Assembly: GCA_934636715.1 (NCBI GenBank)
Contig: CAKUBE010000013.1
Coordinates: forward strand, 1-51,354
Source: an uncultured Arachnia sp.
Lineage (GTDB): Bacteria > Actinomycetota > Actinomycetes > Propionibacteriales > Propionibacteriaceae
DNA: 51,354 nt
Direction of reading: 5' to 3'
The notes under the pieces were generated by a model. The model worked only from the letters and a program-made list of their open reading frames with translations, made no database searches and was not told the origin of the DNA. Every line of letters begins with the position of its first letter. The stretch's first letter is position 1. Shown here piece after piece: positions 18,033-26,371 of this stretch. Both the position numbers and the translations under genes were made by a program.

Positions 18033-19355
18033 TCACTTGAACAGCGCGTTGACCTGCTCGTTCGCCGCGGTCAGCGAGCTGGCCGGGGTGCCGTTGAGGA
18101 CGGCATCCATGGCCGGCTTCATGATGCCCTCGATCTTGGCGGCGTTGTCGCCGATCGGGAACAGGAACGTGGTGCCCTCCTCGACGTGCATGGTGAAGGG
18201 CGTCACGTCGATGCCCTTCGCCTCGAAGGCCGCTGAGGCCTTCTCGGTGCCGCTCGCGATGGCTGGGAAGACGACGCCCATCTCGCCGACGACGTTCTGG
18301 CAGGCAGGCGAGGCGAGGTAGTCGACCCACTTGGCCGCGTTCTCGGCGTTCTTGGTGCCCGACCAGATCGAGTCCGCGAGGCCGTTGAACATGGACGCGC
18401 GACCCTCGGGGCCGACGGGGGTCGGGGCCAGGCCGACCTCGATGCCCTCGTAGTCGAAGTACGCGTTGGTCATCCACGAGCCGTTGGCGTTGATGGCCGA
18501 CTTGCTCGCGCCGAAGTTGTCGTTCATGGAGGCGCCGATGGTGGTCTCGAGCTTGGGCATGTAGCCCTTCTCGATCAGCCCGGCCCACCACGCGATGGAG
18601 TCCTGGAAGCGCGGATCGTCGTAGTTGTACTTCGTGCCCCAAGGGTTCTGGTCGGTGTGGCGCCAGCCGGTGGTGGCGACGAACCAGCTCCACTCGGTCT
18701 GACCCATGCCGGCGCCGGAGGCGGGGAAGCCGAGGCCGAACACGTCGACGTTGTTCTTGTCGAAGCCCGCCTCGTCGCCGCGCTTGCCGTTCTTGTCGAT
18801 GGTCAGCTTGGCGACGACCTTCTCGAAGGTGCCGCCGTCCTGCGGGTTCCAGGTGAGGTTGTTGATCTCGTCGTCGGAGATGCCCGCGTCGGCGATCATC
18901 TTCTTGTTGTAGAACAGCGCGATGGTGTCCCAGTCCTTCGGGAGGCCGTAGCGCGTGCCGTCCTGGCCCACCCAGAGATCGGCGAGGCCGGCCTGGTACG
19001 AGCTCATGTCGACGTTGTCCTCGCTGATGGCCAGCAGCTGCTCCGTCTTGACGAAGTCCGGGTACTTGGCCAGGTGGTTGGTGAACACGTCGGCCATCTC
19101 ACCGGAGGCCATGCCGTTGGTCACCTTGCTCCAGTAGTCGTCCCAGCCGGACTGGGTGATCTTGACGCTGAGGCCCTCATTGGCGGCCGCGAAGTCGTCG
19201 GCGCACTGCTGGTACGCGGGAAGCTGGTTGGCGTCCCAGAGCCAGTAGCTGATCTCGCCGCTGGCCGCGCCGCCACCGCCGCCGTTGCCGCAGGCGGTCA
19301 GGGCGATCGCAGACGCAGCGGCAACAGCCACGCCGATCCGCAGGGTCTTCTTCAT
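18033..19355 (-). CDS. Sugar ABC transporter substrate-binding lipoprotein
   Basis: The 440-residue protein has an N-terminal signal MKKTLRIGVAVAAA and a lipobox LTAC with Cys22. Its mature part is a family 1 extracellular solute-binding protein: ISYWLWDANQLPAYQQCADD, a SGEMADVFTNH surface loop and many aromatics for sugar stacking. It would be lipid-anchored outside the membrane and deliver oligosaccharide to the two permeases encoded just upstream (genes at 19408 and 20344, same strand). No importer ATPase is encoded nearby; such importers often share an MsmK-type ATPase. AAAGGA precedes ATG 19355. It is likely co-transcribed from the operator-controlled promoter at 21305-21333. Confidence 0.92.
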   Translation of the reverse strand: MKKTLRIGVAVAAASAIALTACGNGGGGGAASGEISYWLWDANQLPAYQQCADDFAAANEGLSVKITQSGWDDYWSKVTNGMASGEMADVFTNHLAKYPDFVKTEQLLAISEDNVDMSSYQAGLADLWVGQDGTRYGLPKDWDTIALFYNKKMIADAGISDDEINNLTWNPQDGGTFEKVVAKLTIDKNGKRGDEAGFDKNNVDVFGLGFPASGAGMGQTEWSWFVATTGWRHTDQNPWGTKYNYDDPRFQDSIAWWAGLIEKGYMPKLETTIGASMNDNFGASKSAINANGSWMTNAYFDYEGIEVGLAPTPVGPEGRASMFNGLADSIWSGTKNAENAAKWVDYLASPACQNVVGEMGVVFPAIASGTEKASAAFEAKGIDVTPFTMHVEEGTTFLFPIGDNAAKIEGIMKPAMDAVLNGTPASSLTAANEQVNALFK

Positions 19356-19407
19356 GACAGTTTCCTTTCGTGGAAGTTCGAAGTCGAGTGATTAAGTGGG
19401 TTGTTGA

Positions 19408-20328
19408 TTACTTGGTGCCGTTGAAGCCGATCGAGTTGACGATCCGCTTTCCGAACATGAAGAACAGGATCAGCACCGGCGTGGCAGACACGAGCGTGGC
19501 GGCCATCAGGCCGGACCAGTCAGGCGCGCCCTGCGGAGTGGAGGCCTTGAAGACGCCCAGGCCGACGGTGAGCACGCGGGTGTTCTCGTTGGACACGAGC
19601 AGCGGCCAGAAGTACTCGTTCCACTGCTGCATGAAGGTCAGCAGCGCGAGCGTGGCCAGCGGCGCGGACGCCTGAGGCAGCACGATCTGGAAGAAGATGC
19701 GCCACTGGCGGGCGCCGTCGAGCATGGCGGCCTCCTCCACCTCTCGCGACATGCCCAGGAAGAACTGGCGCATGAAGAAGATGGCGAAGGGGGTCATGAA
19801 CAGGTATGGCAGCATCATGCCGAGGTGCGTGCCGAGCAGGCCGAGGCTGCGGACGAGCAGGAAGTTCGGCAGCGCGGTGAAGATCGGCGGAACGAGCACC
19901 GTCGCGAGAAACAGGGCGAACACCTTGTCGCGGCCCTTCCAGTGCAGGCGGGAGAACGCGTAGGCGGCCATCGAGCTGAACAGCACCGCCGCGGCCGTGG
20001 TCACGGTCGCGAAGATGAAGGAGTTCGCCATGAACGCCCAGAAGTTGATCGACGCGCCGGATCCGCCCTGCGAGATCGCCTCGGCGGCGGTCTGCAGCCC
20101 GAACACGCGCTTGTAGGCGCCGAAGCTGAAGCCCGCGGGAAGCAGGCTCGACGAGTTCGCGGCCAACGCCGCATTCGTCGACAACGAGGTGCGCAGCACC
20201 CAGTAGAACGGGGCGAGGCTGACGAAGATGAAGAAGATCAGGGTGGCCCAGGCGACGATCCGGCCGGCGCTGAGTCGCTTGCGGGGCTTCTCCTCGGATG
20301 CGGGCAGAGTGGTGGCAATTGCGGTCAT
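19408..20328 (-). CDS. Carbohydrate ABC transporter permease, MalG type
   Basis: The 306-residue inner-membrane permease has six predicted hydrophobic segments, beginning with IVAWATLIFFIFVSLAPFYWV. The EAA loop EEAAMLDGARQWRIFFQIVLP, which docks the ATPase, lies at about residue 205. It pairs with the MalF-type permease encoded upstream, whose stop is 15 bp before its start region. GGAGAG precedes ATG 20328. The C-terminal RIVNSIGFNGTK is typical of CUT1 MalG-type permeases, where it helps binding to the ATPase. Confidence 0.93.
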   Translation of the reverse strand: MTAIATTLPASEEKPRKRLSAGRIVAWATLIFFIFVSLAPFYWVLRTSLSTNAALAANSSSLLPAGFSFGAYKRVFGLQTAAEAISQGGSGASINFWAFMANSFIFATVTTAAAVLFSSMAAYAFSRLHWKGRDKVFALFLATVLVPPIFTALPNFLLVRSLGLLGTHLGMMLPYLFMTPFAIFFMRQFFLGMSREVEEAAMLDGARQWRIFFQIVLPQASAPLATLALLTFMQQWNEYFWPLLVSNENTRVLTVGLGVFKASTPQGAPDWSGLMAATLVSATPVLILFFMFGKRIVNSIGFNGTK

Positions 20329-20343
20329 TGGTTGTCTCTCTCC

Positions 20344-21252
20344 TCAGGCCAGATCCGACTCGTTGCCGCGCAGGAACTTCATCTGGATGAACGCGGCGAT
20401 GCCCAGGATGAGGAACAGGACCATGGCGAGCGCGGAGCCGTAGCCGAACTCCTGCTCGTTGAACGCCTTCTGATAGATGTAGAACTGCATCACGCGGCTG
20501 GCGTTGACCGGGCCGCCCTGGGTCGTGACGGCGACGGTGTCGAACACCTGGAAAGAGCCGGTGACGGTGAGCACCAGGACGAGCGCGAGCACCGGGCGCA
20601 GCAGCGGCAGCGTGACGCGGGTGAAGGTCTGGACCGGCTTGGCGCCGTCGATGGCGGCCGCCTCGTAGACGGTGTTGGGGATCGACTGGAGGCCTGCGAA
20701 GATCAGCAGCGCGGTGTATCCCATGTGGCGCCAGGTGTTGATCAGCGCCTGCGTGGGAATGGCCCAGGTCTCGGAGCCGAAGAAGGCGACTCTCGGCAGG
20801 CCGATCGCCTCGATGAAGTAGTTGACGATGCCGATCTGATAGTCGAGCAGCCAGAACCACAGCAGCGCGGCGATCACGTTTGCCATCAGGTACGGCATGA
20901 GCAGCGTCCCGCGGATGAACGTCGACTTCGCGATGTTGTGCATCAACAGCGCGAGGCCCAGCGCGATGGCCGTCTGGAGGATGATGTTGATGAGGACGTA
21001 CTGGAGCGTCACCCAGAACGCGTTGTGGAACAGCGGGTCCTTGATCAGCGCCTGGTAGTTCTCGGTGCCCACCCACGTCGGCGAGCCCAGGATGCTGTAT
21101 TCGGTGAAGCTGAGGTAGAAGCCTCGAAAGGTCGGGACGATGTAGAACGCCACAAGGCCGATCGTCGCGGGCAGGATGAACGCCAGCGCAACCTTCAGGT
21201 CGCTATGGGGTCGGCGCCGAGGCTGACCCCCCCCCCACCGGGGATGTGGCAA
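20344..21252 (-). CDS. Carbohydrate ABC transporter permease, MalF type, with a poly-G tract at its 5' end
   Basis: The CUT1 permease has six membrane segments (first: ALAFILPATIGLVAFYIVP) and the ATPase-docking EAA loop YEAAAIDGAKPVQTFTRVTLP. The frame as read begins at a TTG (21252) with no ribosome binding site, giving a start reading MPHPRWGGGQPRRRP. A far better start lies upstream: AAGGAG (21282-21277), 5 nt, GTG 21271, reading MSSNAAIATSPVGGG. With the ten-G tract at 21227-21236, that frame runs into TAG just after SASAPTP. One G fewer (nine) would join it to GGGQPRRRPHSDLK and the rest of the permease. So the gene is either out of frame in this sequence, phase-variable, or the tract was miscounted. 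It is the first gene of the importer operon. Confidence 0.85.
   Translation of the reverse strand: MPHPRWGGGQPRRRPHSDLKVALAFILPATIGLVAFYIVPTFRGFYLSFTEYSILGSPTWVGTENYQALIKDPLFHNAFWVTLQYVLINIILQTAIALGLALLMHNIAKSTFIRGTLLMPYLMANVIAALLWFWLLDYQIGIVNYFIEAIGLPRVAFFGSETWAIPTQALINTWRHMGYTALLIFAGLQSIPNTVYEAAAIDGAKPVQTFTRVTLPLLRPVLALVLVLTVTGSFQVFDTVAVTTQGGPVNASRVMQFYIYQKAFNEQEFGYGSALAMVLFLILGIAAFIQMKFLRGNESDLA
21227..21236 (-). repeat. Homopolymer G10 tract in the permease gene
   Basis: Ten consecutive C on the plus strand (G on the coding strand) lie within the first 15 codons of the MalF-type permease gene. Such tracts change length by slippage; here length 9 or 12 gives an open frame from the good GTG start and length 10 does not. 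Confidence 0.75.
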
Positions 21253-21268
21253 TGGCGGCGTTACTACT

Positions 21269-21282
21269 CACGGGCACTCCTT
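21269..21282 (-). promoter_or_regulatory. Ribosome binding site and GTG start preceding the poly-G tract
   Basis: AAGGAG (21282-21277), TGCCC, GTG (21271-21269) on the minus strand. This is the only strong translation start for the permease and decides that the tract length matters. Confidence 0.65.
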
Positions 21283-21304
21283 CGTTGGCGCAGCGTTGGC
21301 GCGG

Positions 21305-21333
21305 ACGTTACACGAGTCACGAGACCCGGGCAA
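21305..21333 (-). promoter_or_regulatory. Promoter and LacI-type operator of the sugar importer operon
   Basis: On the minus strand TTGCCC (21333-21328), 17 bp and TAACGT (21310-21305) form the promoter of the importer genes. The operator GTTACACGAGTCAC (21307-21320) overlaps the -10 and the spacer. The same motif occurs inverted at 21477-21490 and again at 25977-25990. Confidence 0.65.
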
Positions 21334-21475
21334 GAGGTAGCTGAGGATCGACCGAAGGGGTGCCGACACCCGCGCGCAGCCGCCCCTCCAATCCGCATCA
21401 TAGTTCCTTGTCACAGCTATTTATCGTCCATCACGCCAACTGTTTTCAACCCCTTCAGTTACCAAATCGTGACCT

Positions 21476-21506
21476 GTTGACTCGTGTAACTCGACGCCCA
21501 TAGACT
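21476..21506 (+). promoter_or_regulatory. Promoter and LacI-type operator of the Gfo/Idh/MocA gene
   Basis: TTGACT (21477-21482), 18 bp and TAGACT (21501-21506) precede ATG 21513 by 6 nt, so the message is probably leaderless. The operator TTGACTCGTGTAAC (21477-21490) is the reverse complement of the importer operator with one mismatch, and overlaps the -35. Confidence 0.7.
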
Positions 21507-21512
21507 CGCGTC

Positions 21513-22724
21513 ATGAACAACGTTTCCCCGTTCTCCCTCGGCATCGTCGGCGCCGGCCAGTTCTCCGGTCAGTTCGCCAAGCTGTTCAAGGCGCACCCCC
21601 TCGTCTCCTCCGTCCAGGTAACCGATCTGCTGCCCGAGCGCGCGGCGGAACTGAACGCCCAGTACCACCTCGACGGCACCTTCGACTCGTTCGACGACCT
21701 GCTGGCGAGCGACGTCGACGCCGTCGCGATCTTCACGCAGCGCTGGACGCACGCGCCGCTCGTGCTGAAGGCGCTCGACGCCGGCAAGCACGTCTACTCC
21801 GCGGTCCCGATGGCCATCTCGGTCGAGGAGATCGAGCAGATCATCGCCAAGGTCACGGAGACCGGGCTGGTCTACATGATGGGCGAGACCAGCTACTACA
21901 ACCCGGCGACGGTGTTCGCGCGGGGCAAGGTCGCCGACGGCGCGTTCGGCCGCATCTTCTACGCCGAGGGCGACTACGTCCACGACATGGACCTCGGCTT
22001 CTACGCCGCCTACCAGTACAGCGGCGGCGACGACTGGAAGAAGACGGCCAGCTACCCACCCATGCTCTACCCCACGCACTCGGTCGGCGGCGTGCTCGGC
22101 GCCATCGGCGGGCACGCGGTCAGCGTCAGCTGCATCGGCGTCCGCGACGACCGCGGCGACGGCGTCTTCGACCGCGAGGTCAGCATGTTCGACAACGACT
22201 TCTCGAACGCGTCGGCGCTGTTCGAGCTGGCGGGCGGCGGCTCGATGCGCATCAACGAGTTCCGCCGCGTCGGCTACCCCTCGCACCTCCGCGAGAGCCG
22301 GTTCCGCTACTTCGGCACCGAGGCCAGCTTCGAGGAGACCGTCGACTACGCCGTCTGGCAGGACAAGGAGGGCGTGACCAACATCAGCGGGCAGGTGGAG
22401 ACCCGCCCGACGATGAGCCTCGACGACCCGTCGCTCGCCGGCATCGACCCCGCGCTGCGCGACGCCTTCGTCTCGGGCCTCGCCCCGGTGCACGACGCTA
22501 CCCGCCTCCCCGCCGAGCTGCTCGCGCTGCCCAGCGGCCACGAGGGCAGCCACCACTTCCTGGTCGACGACTTCGTGACGGCCGTCGCGCACGGCACCGT
22601 CCCCCCGGTCAACGCCTGGGAGGCGGCGCGGTACACGCTGCCCGGCATCGTCGCCCACCAGTCGGCGCTCCAGGGCGGCGTCCGGCTGCCCGTCCCCGAC
22701 TTCGGGGACGCTCCCCAGGGCTAG
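21513..22724 (+). CDS. Gfo/Idh/MocA-family oxidoreductase
   Basis: The 403-residue NAD(P)-dependent sugar dehydrogenase-like protein starts with a Rossmann fold: FSLGIVGAGQFSGQFAKLF, then DAVAIFTQRWTHAPLVLKALDAGKHVY. The family usually has EKP in the next strand, but here it reads SAVPMAIS, so the canonical EKP Lys is replaced by Met (AVPM). The second domain has YPTHSVGGVLG, where the His in the THSVG pattern fits the usual catalytic site. The substrate is unknown; position suggests a sugar or sugar acid released from galactosides. It is the first gene of a two-gene unit with the second LacI. The start ATG 21513 has no Shine-Dalgarno and is probably leaderless. Confidence 0.85.
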   Translation: MNNVSPFSLGIVGAGQFSGQFAKLFKAHPLVSSVQVTDLLPERAAELNAQYHLDGTFDSFDDLLASDVDAVAIFTQRWTHAPLVLKALDAGKHVYSAVPMAISVEEIEQIIAKVTETGLVYMMGETSYYNPATVFARGKVADGAFGRIFYAEGDYVHDMDLGFYAAYQYSGGDDWKKTASYPPMLYPTHSVGGVLGAIGGHAVSVSCIGVRDDRGDGVFDREVSMFDNDFSNASALFELAGGGSMRINEFRRVGYPSHLRESRFRYFGTEASFEETVDYAVWQDKEGVTNISGQVETRPTMSLDDPSLAGIDPALRDAFVSGLAPVHDATRLPAELLALPSGHEGSHHFLVDDFVTAVAHGTVPPVNAWEAARYTLPGIVAHQSALQGGVRLPVPDFGDAPQG

Positions 22725-22759
22725 GAACTCGTCATGCCGGCACGCGCGCCGGCCTCAGT

Positions 22760-22765
22760 TAGGAT
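22760..22765 (+). promoter_or_regulatory. -10 box of the second lacI gene
   Basis: TAGGAT lies 7 nt before GTG 22773, matching the leaderless pattern seen elsewhere in the window. It argues for GTG 22773 over the ATG inside the box (22764). Confidence 0.4.
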
Positions 22766-22772
22766 GGCGCGC

Positions 22773-23774
22773 GTGCCCGCCCCTTCGCCTGCCAAGCCCT
22801 CCGCCACGCGGAACGACGTGGCGCGCCTCGCACGTGTCAGCCCGGCGGTGGTCAGCTATGTCGTGAACCGCTCCAAGCGGGTGACGCCGGAGACGGAGGC
22901 GCGGGTCCGCCAGGCCATCGCGATGCTGGGCTACCGACCCAACTCGGCGGCACGATCGCTCCGCCTCGGCTCGACCGAGACGCTCGGCATGGTGGTCCCC
23001 GACACCACCAACTCGTACTTCGCCAGCCTCGCACACCAGGTGGAGCTGGCCGCCATCCGGCGCGGTTACGACCTCATCATCGGAAACTCCGACGGCTCGC
23101 TCGAGGCGGAGCGTCGCCTCCTCGACCACTTCACCGCGCGCCGCGTCGACGGCGTCCTCCTCTGCAGCAGCGTGTTCCGGCCCGACATCAGCAGCCTCCG
23201 CGCCGACAGCATCCCCGTCGTGCTGCTCAACCACGCGGCCGACGCCCCGGGCGTCGCGTGGGTCGGCGCCGACCTGCGGTTGGGCGCGCGGCTGGCCATC
23301 GAGCACCTGGCCGGGCACGGGCATCGCCGTATCGGCCTGGTGATCGGCACGAGCACCGACGGGGTGATGGACGCCCGGCAGCTCGGCTGGTCGGAGACCG
23401 TGGAGCTGCTCGGCCTAGAGCGTGGCCCCATCGTCCGCGTGGGCTTCAACGCGCGCGGCGGCTACGACGCAGGCCGGAAGCTGATCGCCGACGGCGACCT
23501 GCCGTCGGCCCTCTTCGTCAGCTCGGACCGCCAAGCCGCCGGCCTGATGCTCGCCATGCACGAGGCGGGCGTGCGGATGCCCGAGGACGTCGCGATCATC
23601 GGCTTCGACGGCTCCGAGGACGGCGAGTACACGTGGCCGCCCCTGACCACGATCGCCCAGCCCATCGAGCAGATGGCCAGCACCGCCGTCAATCTGATGA
23701 TCGACGGCGCCGACGACAGCACCTACGAGGTCTTCCCCCCGACGCTGCTGGTGCGCCGCTCCTGCGGCTGCTAG
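22773..23774 (+). CDS. LacI-family transcriptional regulator (2)
   Basis: The 333-residue LacI-type repressor has the HTH TRNDVARLARVSPAVVSYVV, the hinge YRPNSAARSLRLGSTETLG, a sensor domain beginning MVVPDTTNSYFASLAHQVEL, and the C-terminus RRSCGC. It lies between the oxidoreductase gene and the convergent second GH36 gene (4-bp overlap). Three matching operators (21307, 21477, 25977) surround it, so it probably controls the importer, the oxidoreductase and the second alpha-galactosidase. The start is chosen from the -10 spacing; ATG 22764 or 22734 would add 3 or 13 residues. It is paralogous to the regulator at 16981. Confidence 0.9.
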   Translation: MPAPSPAKPSATRNDVARLARVSPAVVSYVVNRSKRVTPETEARVRQAIAMLGYRPNSAARSLRLGSTETLGMVVPDTTNSYFASLAHQVELAAIRRGYDLIIGNSDGSLEAERRLLDHFTARRVDGVLLCSSVFRPDISSLRADSIPVVLLNHAADAPGVAWVGADLRLGARLAIEHLAGHGHRRIGLVIGTSTDGVMDARQLGWSETVELLGLERGPIVRVGFNARGGYDAGRKLIADGDLPSALFVSSDRQAAGLMLAMHEAGVRMPEDVAIIGFDGSEDGEYTWPPLTTIAQPIEQMASTAVNLMIDGADDSTYEVFPPTLLVRRSCGC

Positions 23775-25921
23775 ATCCGCTCCAGCTCGAAGAGCACCGC
23801 TGTCGACGGCTGGGTGTAGGGCGCCTGGACGCCGATCGTCGCGAGCTGGGCGCCCGTGGCCTCGAACGGCGCCTGGGCCCAGGCCTGGCGGAGCCGGTCG
23901 GGCATGTGCTGCCGGTCGATCACGGTCACGCGGTAGCGCGCGTCGGCGTCGAGGCCCGGGAAACGCAGCCGGCCGAGGCTCGCCGAGCTGGTGACGCGCA
24001 GCATCGACAGCGAGAAGATCGCCTTGTCGGCCGCGACGACACCCTTGAAGTAGACCTCGGGATCCGCGACGTCGGCGCGGACGAGCCGTCCGCTGCAGAG
24101 GGTGTCCCGGTTGCGCTTGTACCACTCGATCCACCACCCGAGTTGGGCGAACTCCTCGTCGGTGGCGGTCGTCAGGTCCCACTCGATGCCGAAGTGTCCG
24201 AACACGGCCGTGGCGGCGCGGAAGTTGAGGTCGTGCCAGCGGGCTGTGGTGTGCGAGCGGCCGGAGGCGACGTGGCTGCCCATCAGCTCCAGCGGCAGCA
24301 GCTGCGCGGTCCACCACAGCATCCGCTGCCTCTCCTCGGGGTCGATGTTGTCCGACACCCAGATGCGCCCCGCGCGCTCCATCACCTCGAGGTCCACGCG
24401 GCCGCCGCCGGACGAGCACGACTCCCACTCCATGTGCGGGAACCGGGACCGGAGCTCGTCGAGCAGGCGGTAGAACGCCCTCGTCTGCGCGGAGACGCCG
24501 GGCCGCCCCGACGGCGCGGTGCCCGCGTCGATCAGGTCGCGATTGTGGTCCCACTTGATGTAGTCGATGTGGTTCTCGGCGAAGACCGCGCTGAGCTGGT
24601 CGAGCACGTGCCGATAGGCGCCGGGGATGGCGAGATTCAGCACCTGCTGCTGGCGCTGCTCGATCGGCAGCCGCCCGCCGCCGGGCTGCAGGATCCACTC
24701 GGGGTGGGCGCGCGCCAGGTCGGAGTCGAGATTGATCATCTCGGGCTCGACCCAGAGCCCGAACTGCATGCCGAGCCCGCGCACGTGCTCGATCAGCGGC
24801 CCGAGGCCGTCCGGCCACACGTCCGCGCTGACGACCCAGTCGCCGAGGCCCGCGGAGTCGTCGCGGCGCGCGCCGAACCACCCGTCGTCGAGGACGTAGC
24901 GCTCGACGCCGAGCGCGGCCGCCCGGTCCGCCAGATCCTTCAAGCGCGCGAGGTCGTGGTCGAAGTAGACGGCCTCCCAGACGTTCAGCGTCACCGGACG
25001 CGCGGTCGCGGGGTGGACGGGGAGCGCACGCAGGTGGTGGTGGAAGCGGGCGGCCTGCTCGTCGAGGCCGTTCGCGTAGTTGAAGTACGCCCACGGCGTC
25101 GCGTAGGACTGCCCGCCGGCCAGGTCGCCCTCGGCGGGGAGCAGGAGTTCGCCGCCGCCGAGGACGTTCGCGCCGATGTAGTCGCGCTGGGCCTGGTGGA
25201 TGTGGTTGCCGGAGAACGCGGTGTGCACGCCCCACACCTCTCCCCCGCGGTAGCCGAAGCCCGCGACGCCGAGGTTCAGCACGTAGGCGGAGTTCGCGCC
25301 GGTGCGCCCGAGCCTGCTCTCCCGGCGATGCGAGCCCTGGTTGAGCACGCCGCGCTGCACCGCGCGCTCGTTGCCCCAGCGGCCGCCGAAGTCGAGGATC
25401 TCGCGCGCCTCGCTGGGCACCGGGAAGTTCACGGTCAACTCGTCGACCCGGTACGTCGACTCGCCGAGGTTCGTCACCTCCGCCTTCGCCCGCACGAGGC
25501 CGCCCGCCAGCATCTCGACGACGACGGCGAGCGCCAGCCCGGAAGCCGGCGCCTCTGCGCGGTATTCGACGACGCCCGCGCCGGCGTCGACGAGGCGCTC
25601 CTCCAGCGGCGCGCCGTCGATGGTCGCGCCGACGAGGGTCCACTCGGGGCTCCAGTCGGCGCCGTCGCGGGACCCGACGAGACCCGGCGTGCCGGACCAG
25701 CCGAACCGCCCCTCAGGGACGATGCCGAGCACCATGCCGGTGTCCGGCCCGTTGGGAGCGACGCCCCAGCGGTCGGCAACGGTGAGACCCACCACGTCCT
25801 CGTCGGTGAGCGGGCCGGGATCCGCCCCCCAATGGAGGACACGAGGCAGCCCGCCTTCGTCGCTGACAAGCACCAACGCGACGCCGCCGGAACGCAGGCA
25901 GACCCGAGTATTCATGTTCAT
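23771..25921 (-). CDS. Alpha-galactosidase, glycoside hydrolase family 36 (second, tetrameric type)
   Basis: The 716-residue GH36 enzyme has a large N-terminal beta domain with RRGxxS-like RESRLGRTGANSAYVLNLG, then the barrel VTLNVWEAVYFDHD, LDDGWFGARRDD, LWVEPEMINLDSDL, and YIKWDHN with nucleophile Asp458. GRIWVSDNID carries acid/base Asp524. CSSGGGRVD is the substrate-loop Cys motif of AgaA/RafA-like enzymes. It is cytoplasmic, without a signal. I chose ATG 25921 because AAAGAG lies 5 nt upstream and the operator at 25977-25990 would otherwise be inside the gene. It converges on the second lacI and is likely repressed by it. Confidence 0.93.
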   Translation of the reverse strand: MNMNTRVCLRSGGVALVLVSDEGGLPRVLHWGADPGPLTDEDVVGLTVADRWGVAPNGPDTGMVLGIVPEGRFGWSGTPGLVGSRDGADWSPEWTLVGATIDGAPLEERLVDAGAGVVEYRAEAPASGLALAVVVEMLAGGLVRAKAEVTNLGESTYRVDELTVNFPVPSEAREILDFGGRWGNERAVQRGVLNQGSHRRESRLGRTGANSAYVLNLGVAGFGYRGGEVWGVHTAFSGNHIHQAQRDYIGANVLGGGELLLPAEGDLAGGQSYATPWAYFNYANGLDEQAARFHHHLRALPVHPATARPVTLNVWEAVYFDHDLARLKDLADRAAALGVERYVLDDGWFGARRDDSAGLGDWVVSADVWPDGLGPLIEHVRGLGMQFGLWVEPEMINLDSDLARAHPEWILQPGGGRLPIEQRQQQVLNLAIPGAYRHVLDQLSAVFAENHIDYIKWDHNRDLIDAGTAPSGRPGVSAQTRAFYRLLDELRSRFPHMEWESCSSGGGRVDLEVMERAGRIWVSDNIDPEERQRMLWWTAQLLPLELMGSHVASGRSHTTARWHDLNFRAATAVFGHFGIEWDLTTATDEEFAQLGWWIEWYKRNRDTLCSGRLVRADVADPEVYFKGVVAADKAIFSLSMLRVTSSASLGRLRFPGLDADARYRVTVIDRQHMPDRLRQAWAQAPFEATGAQLATIGVQAPYTQPSTAVLFELERI

Positions 25922-25950
25922 TCCACTCTTTTCGAGGACCAGCGGTGCCG

Positions 25951-25990
25951 AGTCTAGCGACCACACAGAGCCCGCGGTGACACGAGTCAC
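25951..25990 (-). promoter_or_regulatory. Promoter -10 and LacI-type operator of the second alpha-galactosidase
   Basis: TAGACT (25956-25951, minus) is a -10. The operator GTGACACGAGTCAC (25977-25990), with perfect GTGAC/GTCAC arms, covers the expected -35 zone. It matches the operators at 21307 and 21477. Confidence 0.6.
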
Positions 25991-26010
25991 TTATCGCTGG
26001 TCGAGCTCTC

Positions 26011-26063
26011 CCGCTGGTTGAGCCGGACCCTTGCGCGAAGCGCCGGGTCCGCGTCGAAACCAA
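26011..26063 (+). repeat. REP-like element, left copy
   Basis: The element begins CCGCTGGTTGAGCC and ends GTCGAAACCAA. Its centre is a hairpin GGACCC (26025-26030) / GGGTCC (26045-26050) with an inner GCGC-GAA-GCGC. It stands in inverted orientation to the copy at 26421-26471 and lies 5 bp past the stop of the ABM gene, so it may also act as its terminator. Confidence 0.6.
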
Positions 26064-26068
26064 TAGAC

Positions 26069-26365
26069 TCACCCACGCGGCTGGTTCTCCCCGAGGTCCT
26101 CGGGCGCGAGATACGCCGTCGGCTCGTCGACGGCGGCGGCGAGCAGCGGGGTCAGCAGCATCTTCGCCTCGTATCCGTTGAAGGAGCGCCGGTAGGCGCC
26201 GACCGACTCCCAGCGACACACCAGCGCCCAGAGATCGGGGTCGTCGAGGTTGCGCACCAGCTCGATCCCCTGACACCCGGCGCGGCCCTCCCACCACTGG
26301 ACGACGGCGCGAGCCTCGGCCTCGAATGCCGGACCGGGAGCGCGGAAACGGATGAGCACGAGCAT
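26069..26365 (-). CDS. Antibiotic biosynthesis monooxygenase (ABM) domain protein
   Basis: This 98-residue single-domain protein begins MLVLIRFRAPG and continues with a helix AEARAVVQWWEGRAGCQGIELVRN, then DDPDLWALVCRWESVGAYRRSF. That is the ferredoxin-like beta-alpha-beta pattern of the ABM/dimeric alpha-beta-barrel superfamily. Members range from heme-degrading and quinol monooxygenases to proteins of no known activity; the substrate cannot be read here. It is a stand-alone gene flanked by inverted REP-like repeats. TAGATT 6 nt before ATG 26365 makes the message probably leaderless. Confidence 0.8.
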   Translation of the reverse strand: MLVLIRFRAPGPAFEAEARAVVQWWEGRAGCQGIELVRNLDDPDLWALVCRWESVGAYRRSFNGYEAKMLLTPLLAAAVDEPTAYLAPEDLGENQPRG

Positions 26366-26371
26366 GGGCCA

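Noticed and set aside
23258..25957. 899-residue plus-strand ORF
   Set aside because: Antisense to the second GH36 gene and out of frame with lacI (2).
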